Source of the DNA: Pseudolabrys sp. | Lineage (GTDB): Bacteria; Pseudomonadota; Alphaproteobacteria; Rhizobiales; Xanthobacteraceae | Assembly: GCA_026125895.1 (NCBI GenBank) | Contig: JAHCKG010000011.1 | Span: 62,001-126,000 of the forward strand | DNA: 64,000 nucleotides | Reading direction: 5' to 3' | In this document: piece after piece, positions 9,585 to 18,607 of the stretch | Layout: each line of letters starts with the position of its first letter | Numbering within the stretch: position 1 is the stretch's first letter | Position numbers and translations under genes: made by a program | Notes under the pieces: model-generated | The model's database searches: none | What the model saw: the letters and a program-made list of their open reading frames with translations, nothing else | Told to the model about the DNA's origin: nothing

Positions 9585-10355
9585 TCAGGGCGCCACGACA
9601 TCAGGTTCGCGGCTGGCGACGGTCACCGGCATCTCCCCGGTGACCGGTCCCAGCGCGTAATCCTCGCCCGCCAGCGGCGTCACCTTGACGTCGGCGATGA
9701 GGCCGGCCTGCATCGTCGGATCGAAGTAGCGCATCGCCCGCACATTGAGATCGATGATGCGGCCCGGCTTCAGCGGGCCGACATCGTTGATCCTGACGAC
9801 GAGCCGCTTGTCGTTCGCCTCGACCAGGGCATAGGCCGTCCGGTAGTTGCGGCCGTAGCGCACGCCACCGAAGCGCTCGCGCAACTCGATCTGGATCGCG
9901 GCCGTCCAGTCGTCCGCATCGTAGAATTGTCCCGATGCTGTTTCGGCATTGCCGGCATCGAGATCGGTGTCGTCGCCCGGATCATAGGTCGAGGCGATGC
10001 CGACGATCGCCTCGCTCGCGCCGACGAGCGTACGCGGACGCAGCGGCGGCTCGATCGCGCGGCTGGCGAGACTGCCGGTCGTCACCGGATCGACGGCGGC
10101 GGCCTCCGGCATGATGAAGGCAATCCGCAATGGCGCCATATTCACGGCGCTGAAACGTGCGTCGAACGACGCGCCGTGCGGCATCGCCGCGCGATCCTGC
10201 TTTCGCGGAATAGCTACCGCGATTTCCACCGGTGCGGTGGGCGCCGTCGCCGCGACGCTGGCTTGCGCGATGGCAACGAAGGCGAGGCTCGCGGCGGCGA
10301 GGCGCACGCTTTTGCCGTGACCGGCAAGCGGCCCCATCCAGGTCGTGACAGTCAT
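9585..10355 (-). CDS. RlpA-like double-psi beta-barrel protein, exported
   Basis: 256 residues with a hydrophobic export segment near residues 17-35 (VRLAAASLAFVAIAQASVAA), a Pro/Ala-rich linker, then an RlpA-like barrel: GIASTYDPGD, TASGQFYDADDWTAAI and VVRINDVGPLKPGRIIDLN. RlpA proteins bind or cut denuded septal peptidoglycan. The R-I-N-D-x-G-P motif with its Asp is kept, but the usual T-A-A-H reads T-A-A-I, so catalysis is uncertain. There is no lipobox cysteine at the export site, so it is likely a periplasmic protein rather than a lipoprotein. The 235 bp up to the next gene contains nothing I recognise. Confidence 0.75.
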   Translation of the reverse strand: MTVTTWMGPLAGHGKSVRLAAASLAFVAIAQASVAATAPTAPVEIAVAIPRKQDRAAMPHGASFDARFSAVNMAPLRIAFIMPEAAAVDPVTTGSLASRAIEPPLRPRTLVGASEAIVGIASTYDPGDDTDLDAGNAETASGQFYDADDWTAAIQIELRERFGGVRYGRNYRTAYALVEANDKRLVVRINDVGPLKPGRIIDLNVRAMRYFDPTMQAGLIADVKVTPLAGEDYALGPVTGEMPVTVASREPDVVAP

Positions 10356-10590
10356 TGGGCCCCCCGGCTCATTGGCAGTCGATGCCGCCGATTGAACAGG
10401 GATCGCGATAAAGCCGCGTAAAATCCTATCGGCAAATTGCCGGGAAATCGGGGCCTGGCGTTTGCGCGGCGTTAATCATGCCAGCCTCGACAGGCCAATT
10501 GCGTCAATGCGATAGTCGCGCGCGACCGCGCCGCGCCGTGCACGCGGCGCGCGACGGGCCGTTCCGTCTCGCCGAAATAATGAGTCCGCA

Positions 10591-11451
10591 ATGCCTCTCA
10601 ATCCCGACAAGCTGCTTTCGCAACAGATCGCTCCGGTCGAGCAGACCTATGGGGCGAAGGACTGCATCCTCTACGCGCTCGGCGTCGGCTTCGGTTACGA
10701 TCCGCTCAACGAGGACGAACTCAAATTCGTCAACGACACCGGTCTCAAGGCGGTGCCGACGTTTCCCTTGGTGCTGGGCTATACGCCGTTCTGGGAGATC
10801 GCGCCCGATCTTGGCGTGACGTCGAGCCACGCCGTGCATGGCGAGCAGACCATCATTCTGCACGAGCCGGTCGCGGCGCAGGGCGCCATTATCGGCCACG
10901 AGCGCATGCTCGATGTCATCGACAAGGGCGCCGCCAAGGGCGCGCTGCTCTATCACGAGCGCAGCATCACCGATAAGGCGAGCGGCAGGCTGCTGGCGAC
11001 GCTGAAGCAGACGACTTTCTGCCGCGCCGACGGCGGCTTCGGCGGTCCGGCGCGGGAGACGCCGCCGCCGCATCAAATCCCCGAGCGCGCGCCGGACCTC
11101 GTCTGCGAGCTGCCCACCCGTCCGGAAATGGCGCTGATCTACCGCCTGTCCGGCGACACCAATCCGCTGCATTCCGAGCCAGCCTTCGCCCGCGGCGCCG
11201 GCTTCCCGCGGCCCATCCTGCACGGCCTCGCCACCATGGGCGTCGCCGGCCACGCCATTCTCAAGACCATGTGCGGCTACGATGCCGCGCGTCTTGCCTC
11301 GATGACGGTGCGGTTCTCCGCGCCGGTCTTTCCCGGCGAGACCTTGCGCACCGAACTGTGGCGCGATGGCGCGATTGTCTCGTTTCGCGTGCGTGTTAAG
11401 GAGCGCGACGTGGTCGCCATCAACAGCGGCCGCGCCGAGTTGAAAGATTGA
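10591..11451 (+). CDS. MaoC-like double hot-dog enoyl-CoA hydratase / dehydratase
   Basis: 286 residues. The C-terminal half has the hydratase-2 motif YRLSGDTNPLHSEPAFARGA with the Asp/His pair and the following FPRPILHGLATMG; the N-terminal half is the degenerate first hot-dog repeat, as in peroxisomal-type hydratase 2. It would hydrate a trans-2-enoyl-CoA. It lies 10 bp before the acyl-CoA dehydrogenase gene, followed by a CoA-transferase, so the three probably form one pathway for activating, oxidising and hydrating an unknown acid. Confidence 0.88.
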   Translation: MPLNPDKLLSQQIAPVEQTYGAKDCILYALGVGFGYDPLNEDELKFVNDTGLKAVPTFPLVLGYTPFWEIAPDLGVTSSHAVHGEQTIILHEPVAAQGAIIGHERMLDVIDKGAAKGALLYHERSITDKASGRLLATLKQTTFCRADGGFGGPARETPPPHQIPERAPDLVCELPTRPEMALIYRLSGDTNPLHSEPAFARGAGFPRPILHGLATMGVAGHAILKTMCGYDAARLASMTVRFSAPVFPGETLRTELWRDGAIVSFRVRVKERDVVAINSGRAELKD

Positions 11452-11461
11452 GGAGACGCGC

Positions 11462-12622
11462 ATGACCGGCCGCCATGACGCCTATGCCGACATCCGGGAA
11501 TCGGTGCGCGCGCTGTGCGCCAAGTTTCCCGGCGACTACTGGCGCGAGCTCGACCGCGAGCGCAGCTATCCGACCGCGTTCGTCGAGGCGCTGACCGAAG
11601 CCGGCTATCTCGCCGCGCTCATCCCGGAAGAATACGGCGGCAGCGGCCTGCCGGTGTCGGCCGCGGCGGCGATCATGGAAGAGGTGCATGCCGCCGGCTG
11701 CAACGGCGCCGCCTGTCACGCGCAGATGTACACGATGGGCACCATCCTGCGCCACGGCTCAAAGGCGCAGAAGGAGCGCTATCTGCCCGGCATCGCCAGC
11801 GGCGACCTGCGGCTGCAGGCCTTCGGCGTCACCGAGCCGACGTCGGGCACCGACACGCTGTCGCTGCGCACCACGGCGCGGCGCGAGGGCGACCACTACG
11901 TCATCAACGGCCAGAAGATCTGGACCTCGCGCGCCGAGCATTCCGATCTCATGCTCCTGCTGGCGCGCACCACGCCGAAGGAAGAAGTGAAGAAACGCAC
12001 CGACGGCCTGTCGGTGTTCCTGGTGGACATGAAGCTGGCGCGCGGCGCCAGCATCACCATCAAGCCGATCCGCACCATGATGAACCACGCCACCACCGAA
12101 GTCTTCTTCGACGACCTGCGCGTGCCGGCGGAAAATCTGATCGGCGAGGAGGGCAAGGGCTTCCGCTACATTCTGTCAGGCATGAACACCGAGCGCATCC
12201 TCATCGCCTCGGAATGCATCGGCGACGCCAAGTGGTTCATCGAGCGCGCGTCGGTTTACGCCAAGGAGCGAGTGCTGTTCGGCCGGCCGATCGGCCAGAA
12301 CCAGGGCGTGCAGTTTCCGATCGCGCGGGCTTACGCGCAGATGCGCGCTGCCGAGCTGATGGTGCACGAGGCCTGCCGCAAATACGAAGCCGGCGAGGAT
12401 CTCGGCGCCGAAGCGAATATGGCGAAGCTGCTGGCGGCCGATGCATCATGGGCCGCCGCCGACATGTGCGTGCAGACCCATGGCGGTTTCGGCTTCGCCG
12501 AGGAATACGATGTCGAGCGCAAATTCCGCGAGACGCGGCTCTACCAGGTGGCGCCGATCTCGACCAACCTCATCCTCTCTTATCTCGCCGAGCATGTGCT
12601 CGGTTTGCCAAGGTCGTATTGA
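11462..12622 (+). CDS. acyl-CoA dehydrogenase family protein
   Basis: 386 residues with FAD/acyl-CoA dehydrogenase signatures: EYGGSGLP, FGVTEPTSGTDT, GQKIWTSRAEHSD, TEVFFDDLRVPAENLIGEEG and THGGFGFAEEYDVERKFRE. Such enzymes introduce a double bond next to a CoA thioester. The C-terminal segment that carries the catalytic glutamate in short- and medium-chain enzymes (usually YEGT) reads LYQVAPIST, so the base is absent from that place and may sit elsewhere, as in isovaleryl-CoA dehydrogenase. GAGGAG precedes the ATG. Likely co-transcribed with the MaoC-like gene. Confidence 0.92.
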   Translation: MTGRHDAYADIRESVRALCAKFPGDYWRELDRERSYPTAFVEALTEAGYLAALIPEEYGGSGLPVSAAAAIMEEVHAAGCNGAACHAQMYTMGTILRHGSKAQKERYLPGIASGDLRLQAFGVTEPTSGTDTLSLRTTARREGDHYVINGQKIWTSRAEHSDLMLLLARTTPKEEVKKRTDGLSVFLVDMKLARGASITIKPIRTMMNHATTEVFFDDLRVPAENLIGEEGKGFRYILSGMNTERILIASECIGDAKWFIERASVYAKERVLFGRPIGQNQGVQFPIARAYAQMRAAELMVHEACRKYEAGEDLGAEANMAKLLAADASWAAADMCVQTHGGFGFAEEYDVERKFRETRLYQVAPISTNLILSYLAEHVLGLPRSY

Positions 12623-12624
12623 GG

Positions 12625-12760
12625 TCTCGTGTCCCGGACGCGGTGCAGCACGAAGCGTAGCGTCGTGATGCACCGCAGAGCCGGGACCGTCGCACATTTA
12701 AGTTTTTGACGATCCCGGGTCTGCAACACACCACTAAGACGTGCTGCGCTGCGCCCGGGA
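12625..12760. repeat. dispersed intergenic palindrome (GTCCCGGACGCG... type)
   Basis: CTCGTGTCCCGGACGCGGTG...GAGCCGGGAC...GATCCCGGGTCTGC...GCTGCGCCCGGGA: a mosaic of inverted repeats filling the gap between the dehydrogenase and CoA-transferase genes. Confidence 0.65.
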
Positions 12761-12776
12761 AAAGGTGAGAAGAACC

Positions 12777-13901
12777 ATGTCTCTCCCCCTCGAAGGCATC
12801 CTTGTCGTCTCGGTCGAGCAGGCCGTCGCGGCGCCGCAATGTACCTGCCGCCTCGCCGACGCCGGCGCACGCGTCATCAAGGTCGAGCGGCCGGAAGGCG
12901 ACTTCGCCCGGCACTACGATTACATCGTGCATGGCGAGAGCGCGCATCTGGTCTGGCTCAACCGCGGCAAGGAGTCGGTGGTCTGCGATCTCACCAGGCC
13001 GGAAGACAAGGCGCTGCTCGAGGCGATGCTGGCGAAAGCCGATGTCTTCGTGCAGAACCTCAAGCCCGGCGCGCTCGGCAAGCTCGGCTTTGCCTTCGAG
13101 CGTCTGCGCAAGGATTATCCCAAGCTGATCTGCGCCTCGATCTCGGGCTATGGCGAAAGCGGCCCCTATGCGCAGCGCAAGGCTTACGATCTGCTGATCC
13201 AGGCCGAGTCCGGGCTGTCGTCGGTCACCGGCGGGCCGGAAGCGCCGGCGCGCGTCGGCGTCTCGGTGGTCGATATCGCCGCGGGCCTCAGCGCCTATGA
13301 GGCCATCCTCGAAGCGCTGATCCGCCGCGGCCGCACCGGCGAGGGCGCCACCATCTCTGTGTCGATGTTCGACGCCATGGCCGAATGGATGACGATCCCG
13401 CTGCTCAATCAGGAATGGGGCAACCCGTTCAAGCGCATCGGTCTCAAGCACCCGACTATCGCGCCTTACGGCGTGTTTCAGACGCGCGACGGCGCCGACA
13501 TTCTCATCTCGATCCAGAACGATCGCGAGTGGCGCGTGCTCGCCGACAAGGTGCTGGACAACGCTTCGCTCGGCAGCGATGCGCGCTTTGCCACCAATCC
13601 GCAGCGCCAGGCCAACCGCGTCGAGACGGACGCGACGGTCGCGGCGGTGTTTGCCGCCGAGGACGTCGAGCCGCTGATGAAGAAGCTCGCGGCGGCCGAC
13701 ATCGCCTTTGCCCGCGTCAACGATTCCGCGCTGCTGGCGACGCATCCGCATCTGCGCCGCCTGACCGTCGGCACGCCGAGCGGCCCGGCGTCGACGCCGG
13801 CGCCCGGCGCGCGCTTCGTCGGCGAGGAGCGCCACTATGGCGATATCCCGGCGCTGGGTTCGCACAGCGAGAAGATCAGGAAGGAGTTTGGGGGAGGGTG
13901 A
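12777..13901 (+). CDS. CaiB/BaiF family (class III) CoA-transferase
   Basis: 374 residues, typical length. N-terminal LEGILVVSVEQAVAAPQCT, then ADAGARVIKVERPEGDFAR, LNRGKESVVCDL and ASISGYGESGPYAQRKAYDL. D138 (AYDLLIQAESG) aligns with the aspartate that forms the acyl anhydride in formyl-CoA transferase. It moves CoA between organic acids; the pair is unknown. Situated after the MaoC and dehydrogenase genes, it likely activates the acid those enzymes oxidise. I chose the ATG at 12777, after GGTGAGAAGAA, over upstream codons within the repeat. Confidence 0.9.
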   Translation: MSLPLEGILVVSVEQAVAAPQCTCRLADAGARVIKVERPEGDFARHYDYIVHGESAHLVWLNRGKESVVCDLTRPEDKALLEAMLAKADVFVQNLKPGALGKLGFAFERLRKDYPKLICASISGYGESGPYAQRKAYDLLIQAESGLSSVTGGPEAPARVGVSVVDIAAGLSAYEAILEALIRRGRTGEGATISVSMFDAMAEWMTIPLLNQEWGNPFKRIGLKHPTIAPYGVFQTRDGADILISIQNDREWRVLADKVLDNASLGSDARFATNPQRQANRVETDATVAAVFAAEDVEPLMKKLAAADIAFARVNDSALLATHPHLRRLTVGTPSGPASTPAPGARFVGEERHYGDIPALGSHSEKIRKEFGGG

Positions 13902-13910
13902 GCATCTCAC

Positions 13911-13972
13911 CGCTCGTCCCCGCGAAAGCGGGGACCCAGAACTGGATTCCCGCTTGCGCGGGAATGAGCGGA
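13911..13972. repeat. dispersed intergenic palindrome (CGTCCCCGCGAA... type)
   Basis: CGCTCGTCCCCGCGAAAGCGGGGACCC is followed by GGATTCCCGCTTGCGCGGGAATGAGCG. Related copies lie at 15580, 20137, 30547, 47421 and 53877. Confidence 0.75.
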
Positions 13973-13993
13973 GTGTGGGGACCGGGCCCGACC

Positions 13994-15556
13994 TCAATCC
14001 ATCGCGTGGATGATCTCGTCGTCCGGCTTCTTCGCCGCGGCCTGATGCGCCTTGCGCGTCGAGCCGATGAACAGCACCAGCGGCATCGCCGCTATGGTCA
14101 GCACCATCAACAGCTTGAAGTCGTTGAGGTAGGCGATCATGTTCGCCTGCTGCGTGACGATGCCGTCGAGCATCGCCTTGCCGGTCTGCGTCGTCAGATT
14201 GAGGGCGCCGGCGATGTCGGGGAACTGCAGCGCGTCATTGAACGGCGTCACCTGCGCGCCGAGCCGTTCGTGCATATAGGTGGTCTTGCTGGTCAGATTG
14301 GCGATCACCATGGAGATGCCGATCGACGACCCGATATTGCGCACCAAGGTGGTGATGGCGGCGGCGCCGTTGCGCATCTGGCCCGGCAGCGTCAGGAACG
14401 CCACCGAGGTGATCGGCACGAACAGCAGGCCGAGGCCGACGCCCTGGATGATGCTGGTGATGACGATGGTGTGCTGCTGCGTATCCAGCGACCAGCCGGT
14501 CATTTCGTACAAGGTGCCGGCGGTGATGAGCAGGCCGAGGAAGATCAGATTGCGGATCTCGGTCAGCCGCATCAGGCGCGGCGCCACCAGCATGGTGAGC
14601 AGCGTGCCAACGCCGCGCGAGCCGAGCAACAGGCCGGCGGTCTGGATCGGATAGCCGAGCAGGTTCTGCATGAACGGCGTCACCAGCGCCATGGTGCCGA
14701 ACAGCACCACGCCGATTACCACCATGAACAAACAGCCGGACACGAAGTTGCGGTCCTTGAACATCGCGAAATTGATGAAGGGCTGATCGGTCGTCAGCGA
14801 GTGCGAGAAGAAGTAATAGAATCCGGCGGCGGAGATGATCGCCTCGACCCAGATTTCCCTGGCCTCGAACCAGCCGACCTGTTCACCGCGGTCGAGCAGC
14901 AGTTGCAGCGAGCCGATGCCGACCGCGAGCGCCGCAAAGCCGAACCAGTCGAAGCGCAGGTGATGCTGCTTGCCGGTGTCGTCCATGAAGAACACCATGC
15001 CGACGACGGTCAGTACGCCGATCGGCAGGTTGATCAGGAACACCCAGTGCCAGGAGTAATTGTCGGTCAGCCACGCCCCGAGCGTCGGGCCCATGATCGG
15101 ACCGAGCATGACGCCGACGCCCCAGATCGCCATCGCCTGGCTGCGCTCATGCGCCGCGTAGGAATCGAGCAGCACGGCTTGCGACAACGGCACCAGCGCC
15201 GCGCCGGCCATGCCCTGCATCAGGCGGAACAGCACCATCTGCTCGATGTTCTGCGCCAGCGCGCAGAGCAGCGAGGCGACGGTGAAGCCGGCGACGCAGA
15301 TAATGAAGATGATCTTGCGGCCGAAGCGGTCGGCCAGCCAGCCGACCGGCGCCGTCATGATCGCGGCGGCGACGATGTAGGAGGTGAGCACCCAGTTGAC
15401 CTGGTCGAGCGACGCCGACAGCGAGCCCTGCATGTAGGGCAAAGCGACGTTGGCGATCGTCGTGTCGAGCGCCTGCATGATCGTCGCCGTCATGGCGCAG
15501 ATCGTGATCAGCGTGCGGCGCGGGCCGGCAGGCAAGGGGCCTGAGTGGGTGCTCAT
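13994..15556 (-). CDS. emrB: DHA2-family MFS multidrug exporter (EmrB/QacA type)
   Basis: 520 residues, about 14 predicted membrane segments. Motifs include LDTTIANVALPYMQGSL in helix 1, GWLADRFGRKIIF (MFS motif A) after helix 2 and GPTLGAWLTDNYSWHWVFLI (helix 5, motif C region). DHA2 exporters use proton motive force to expel drugs, and with a HlyD-type adaptor they reach across the outer membrane. Last gene of a marR-emrA-emrB set on the minus strand; a repeat separates it from the adaptor gene. Substrate not deducible. Confidence 0.92.
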   Translation of the reverse strand: MSTHSGPLPAGPRRTLITICAMTATIMQALDTTIANVALPYMQGSLSASLDQVNWVLTSYIVAAAIMTAPVGWLADRFGRKIIFIICVAGFTVASLLCALAQNIEQMVLFRLMQGMAGAALVPLSQAVLLDSYAAHERSQAMAIWGVGVMLGPIMGPTLGAWLTDNYSWHWVFLINLPIGVLTVVGMVFFMDDTGKQHHLRFDWFGFAALAVGIGSLQLLLDRGEQVGWFEAREIWVEAIISAAGFYYFFSHSLTTDQPFINFAMFKDRNFVSGCLFMVVIGVVLFGTMALVTPFMQNLLGYPIQTAGLLLGSRGVGTLLTMLVAPRLMRLTEIRNLIFLGLLITAGTLYEMTGWSLDTQQHTIVITSIIQGVGLGLLFVPITSVAFLTLPGQMRNGAAAITTLVRNIGSSIGISMVIANLTSKTTYMHERLGAQVTPFNDALQFPDIAGALNLTTQTGKAMLDGIVTQQANMIAYLNDFKLLMVLTIAAMPLVLFIGSTRKAHQAAAKKPDDEIIHAMD

Positions 15557-15579
15557 TGCGGTTACGGCTTTCTCAGAAC

Positions 15580-15672
15580 TCCGCTCGTCCCCGCGGAAGC
15601 GGGGACCCAGATTCTAATCCGAGACCTCGCCAACTTGTGCTGGATTCCCGCTTTCGCGGGAATGAGCGGAGT
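15580..15672. repeat. dispersed intergenic palindrome (CGTCCCCGCGGAA... type)
   Basis: CCGCTCGTCCCCGCGGAAGCGGGGACCC and GGATTCCCGCTTTCGCGGGAATGAGCGG form an inverted pair within the emrA-emrB gap, so it may also affect the operon's mRNA. Confidence 0.7.
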
Positions 15673-15696
15673 TCGGGGCAGTGCCTCGGCTAGTAG

Positions 15697-16839
15697 TTAC
15701 TTCGCGTCCGGGTCCTTCGACGTGAACGGGATGCGGCTGTGGTGCGTATCGATCGAGACATTGACGCTCATGCCGGTGCGCAGCAGCGCCAGATCCTGGG
15801 CCTTGTCGAAGGCGATGCGGACCGGGACGCGCTGCACGACCTTGACCCAGTTGCCGGTCGCATTCTGCGGCGGCAGGATCGAGAACTGCGCGCCGGTGCC
15901 CGGGCTGACCGCGACCACCGTGCCGGTGAAGCTGCGATCCGGGAACGCGTCGACATCCAAAGTCGCCTTCTGACCGATCCGCAGATAGGTCATGTCGGTT
16001 TCCTTCGGGTTGGCATCGACCCACGGATTGGCATCGTCGATGATGCTGAAGATCGGCCCGCCGGCGGCGATGAAGCGGCCGAGCTGAATGTTGTCGACTT
16101 GCGTCGCGGTGCCTGCGATCGGCGCGCGCAGCACGGTGTGCGCGAGATCGCGCTCGGCGTTTTCGACCGCCGCCTGCGCTTGCGCATATTCCGGGAATTT
16201 TTCGAGCGGCAGGTTCGGGTCGCCGAGCAGCGAGCTCAGCGTCGTCGCCTTCTGTTGTTCGGCGTATTGCGCCTGCAACTGTGCGGCCACCACGTTGGCG
16301 GCCGACGTATCGAGATCGGCGGCGGATCCGGCCTGCGAGGCGACGAGCTTCTGCTTACGCTCGAGATCGCGTTGCTTGAGGCTGACGTTCTTCTCGGCGA
16401 GGCCGCTGAGCGTCGTCAGCGACTTGAGCGTGGTGATGGCCTTCTCGTATTCGACGCGCGCGGCGTCGCGCTTGGCCTTGGCCTGCGCCAAAGCGAGTTC
16501 GAACGGCACCTTGTCGAGCGTCAGGAGTTCGTCGCCGGCCTTGACGTGCTGGCCTTCGCGCACCGCGACATTCACCACCTTGCCGGAGATGTCAGGCGTG
16601 ATCAGCACTTTCTGCGCGCCGACATAGGCGTTGTCGGTGGAGACGTAGCGGCCGCCGAGCAGATAAATGGTGCCGCCGATCAGCGCCACCGCGAGCGGCA
16701 ATACGATCAGCAGGATGCGGCGCAGGTTGCGGCGCTTCGACGGAGCCGGCGCTTCGGCTGCGGTGTCGGGCGCGGCCGCTTGATCGGGCTTGGCCTTGGC
16801 TTCCGGAGCCGGAACGACTTTGAGGGCATTTTCACTCAT
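15697..16839 (-). CDS. emrA: HlyD/EmrA-family membrane fusion protein
   Basis: 380 residues. A cytoplasmic Pro/Ala-rich N-terminus is followed by one membrane segment (LLIVLPLAVALIGGTIYLL, ~45-65), a lipoyl-like half (VREGQHVKAGDELLTLD), a coiled-coil hairpin (~120-220), the second lipoyl half (LRAPIAGTATQVDNIQLGRF) and beta-barrel segments. It bridges the inner-membrane exporter to an outer-membrane channel. Its ATG overlaps the marR stop by four bases, so translation is coupled. Confidence 0.93.
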   Translation of the reverse strand: MSENALKVVPAPEAKAKPDQAAAPDTAAEAPAPSKRRNLRRILLIVLPLAVALIGGTIYLLGGRYVSTDNAYVGAQKVLITPDISGKVVNVAVREGQHVKAGDELLTLDKVPFELALAQAKAKRDAARVEYEKAITTLKSLTTLSGLAEKNVSLKQRDLERKQKLVASQAGSAADLDTSAANVVAAQLQAQYAEQQKATTLSSLLGDPNLPLEKFPEYAQAQAAVENAERDLAHTVLRAPIAGTATQVDNIQLGRFIAAGGPIFSIIDDANPWVDANPKETDMTYLRIGQKATLDVDAFPDRSFTGTVVAVSPGTGAQFSILPPQNATGNWVKVVQRVPVRIAFDKAQDLALLRTGMSVNVSIDTHHSRIPFTSKDPDAK

Positions 16840-17336
16840 GTGGCGACTTTACGGGCTTGCAGTTGCGGTTCGTGGGATGGGATTTGCGGCGTGCCGCGGC
16901 CGATGGCGCCGCGCAGGTTCTCGCGCATGACGCCGAGGTCGCCGAGCAGCTTGGTGACGGACTCGTCGTCGAGGCCCTCGAGCACCTGGCTCATCAGTTC
17001 CTCGCCGAGCGCGGTCAATTCATCGAGCAGCGGACGCGCGGCCGGCGTCAGGTAGAGACGGTTGACGCGGCGGTCGCTCGGGTCGGGACGGCGCTCGATC
17101 AGGCCGTTTTCGGCAAGGCGGTCGAGCAGGCGGGTCAGCGAAATCGGCTGCAGGTCGAGCAGTTCGGCGAGTTCCGATTGCTTCAGCCCTTCCGAGCGAT
17201 TGAGCCGGGACAACACCGCCCAATGCGCCCGGGTGGCGCCGTAGCGGCGCGCGCTCTGGTCGGCATAGGTCTTCAAAAGACGGGCTACGTCGTTGATAAG
17301 AAAGGCAATTTCTTTTCGGATCGTCGGCACGAGCAT
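16836..17336 (-). CDS. MarR-family transcriptional regulator
   Basis: 166 residues with the MarR winged helix: LKQSELAELLDLQPISLTRL, then DRLAENGLIERRPDPSDRR (wing) and YLTPAARPLLDEL. MarR repressors of efflux operons release DNA when they bind the drug-like ligand. First gene of the emrA-emrB operon, probably an autorepressor (EmrR/MprA-like). The ATG at 17336 follows GGAG by four bases; a TTG at 17339 is too close to that site. Confidence 0.93.
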   Translation of the reverse strand: MLVPTIRKEIAFLINDVARLLKTYADQSARRYGATRAHWAVLSRLNRSEGLKQSELAELLDLQPISLTRLLDRLAENGLIERRPDPSDRRVNRLYLTPAARPLLDELTALGEELMSQVLEGLDDESVTKLLGDLGVMRENLRGAIGRGTPQIPSHEPQLQARKVAT

Positions 17337-17349
17337 CAATCTCCAAGGC

Positions 17350-17386
17350 TCTTATGCCTTCATATAATAAGCATCCTCATAATAAA
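17350..17386 (-). promoter_or_regulatory. AT-rich direct repeats upstream of marR-emrAB
   Basis: On the minus strand TTATTATGAGGATGC is followed 15-16 bp later by TTATTATATGAAGGC, and the outer bases form the inverted pair CTTAT/ATAAG. Such an AT-rich island just upstream of a marR start, in a GC-rich region, suggests overlapping promoter and operator. Confidence 0.45.
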
Positions 17387-17512
17387 GTTCACCGGCTGGC
17401 ACCGGGAATGTCGGCAGGCCTGCTCCGTCGATGCTGCATGGCAGCAAGCGACGCCGCCCAAGGGCGCGGCGCCTCACGGGCTGGCGAACTGTCGCGTTCG
17501 GGGGGTGGGACG

Positions 17513-18607
17513 CTAGCCGCGCTCGAGGCCGACTTCGGCCTTCAGATCGACGCTCGAGCGCACGCCGATGTCGGCGTAATGCGCGTCGAGGAAACGCCGC
17601 GCCGCGCGCTGGCCGAGCTTGTGCAGCAGTTCCAGCGACTCGAAATCGTTGCGCAACTTGTCGGACGCGGCGAAGTGCTCGCCCAGCCCTTCCATGACGA
17701 TGCGGTGCACCTTGATGTGACGATACTGCTTCGGGCCGGTGCCGTGCGGCAAGCGGCGCTGGTCGATCAGGCGGTTGACGAATTCGATGGCGCGCAGCTC
17801 GGCCATCAGCGCCGAGTTGAAGGTGATCTCGTTGACGCGCGCCATGATCTCGCGCGTCGAATGCGGGATTTTCTTGCGCTCCAGCGGATTGATCTGGACG
17901 ATGACGACGTCCTCGGTGTCGGTGGACCGGAAGAACGGATAGATCACAGGATTGCCGAGATAGCCGCCGTCCCAATAATGAGCGCCGTCGATCTCGACGG
18001 CCTGAAACACCGCCGGCAGACAGGCCGACGCCATCACCGCTTCGGCGGAAATTTTCTCCTTCGGAAAGATGTGCAGGCGCCCGGTCTGCACGTTGGTGGC
18101 GGCGATGAAGATCTGCCGCCCGTCCTTGCGCAGGCCTTCGAAATCGACGAAGCGCTCGATCAGATCCTTCAGCGGATTGATGTTGAGCGGATTGAGGTCG
18201 TAGGGCGACAGATACTGCGACCACGCCGACAGCCAGTCGAACGTCGGCGAACCTTCGCGCGGCCACAGCGCGAACAGCTTGTCGGTGACGGTTCGCTGCA
18301 CCGCCGGCAGGTCGCCGCCGAGGCTGGCGGCGCGCCAGAATTCGGCGAGGCGCTTGCGCGCCTCGTCCGGGCCGCCGCGGTTCAGGCCGTCGGCCAGCAT
18401 CACCGCATTGACGGCGCCGGCCGACGTGCCGGAAATGCCCTCGACCGCGAGACGGCCGTCCTCGAGCAGTTGATCGAGCACGCCCCAGGTGAAGGCGCCA
18501 TGCGCGCCGCCGCCCTGCAGCGCCAGATTGATACGCTTCTTGCCGCCGTTCTTCTTCGGCGGCTCTTCCTGTTCGCCCCAGAATAACCGGGAGAGGAAGT
18601 CGTTCAC
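17513..18607 (-). CDS. patatin-like phospholipase family protein
   Basis: 364 residues with the patatin Ser-Asp dyad: oxyanion motif GGGAHG (32-37), nucleophile S62 in GTSAG, and D213 in YWDGGYLGNP. Patatins hydrolyse acyl ester bonds in lipids; related intracellular enzymes act on PHB granules. It starts with GTG at 18607, overlapping the bdhA stop by four bases, so the two are translationally coupled. Linking a patatin hydrolase to a 3-hydroxybutyrate dehydrogenase hints at PHB or 3-hydroxyacyl turnover, an inference. Confidence 0.9.
   Translation of the reverse strand: MNDFLSRLFWGEQEEPPKKNGGKKRINLALQGGGAHGAFTWGVLDQLLEDGRLAVEGISGTSAGAVNAVMLADGLNRGGPDEARKRLAEFWRAASLGGDLPAVQRTVTDKLFALWPREGSPTFDWLSAWSQYLSPYDLNPLNINPLKDLIERFVDFEGLRKDGRQIFIAATNVQTGRLHIFPKEKISAEAVMASACLPAVFQAVEIDGAHYWDGGYLGNPVIYPFFRSTDTEDVVIVQINPLERKKIPHSTREIMARVNEITFNSALMAELRAIEFVNRLIDQRRLPHGTGPKQYRHIKVHRIVMEGLGEHFAASDKLRNDFESLELLHKLGQRAARRFLDAHYADIGVRSSVDLKAEVGLERG

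Noticed and set aside
12625..12760. repeat clusters resembling a CRISPR array
   Set aside because: Units are inverted palindromes of different length without constant direct repeats or spacers, and no cas genes are present.
13385..15544. 719-residue plus-strand ORF covering the efflux gene
   Set aside because: Runs antisense to the DHA2 exporter; long Asp/His/Gln-rich stretches typical of shadow frames in GC-rich DNA.
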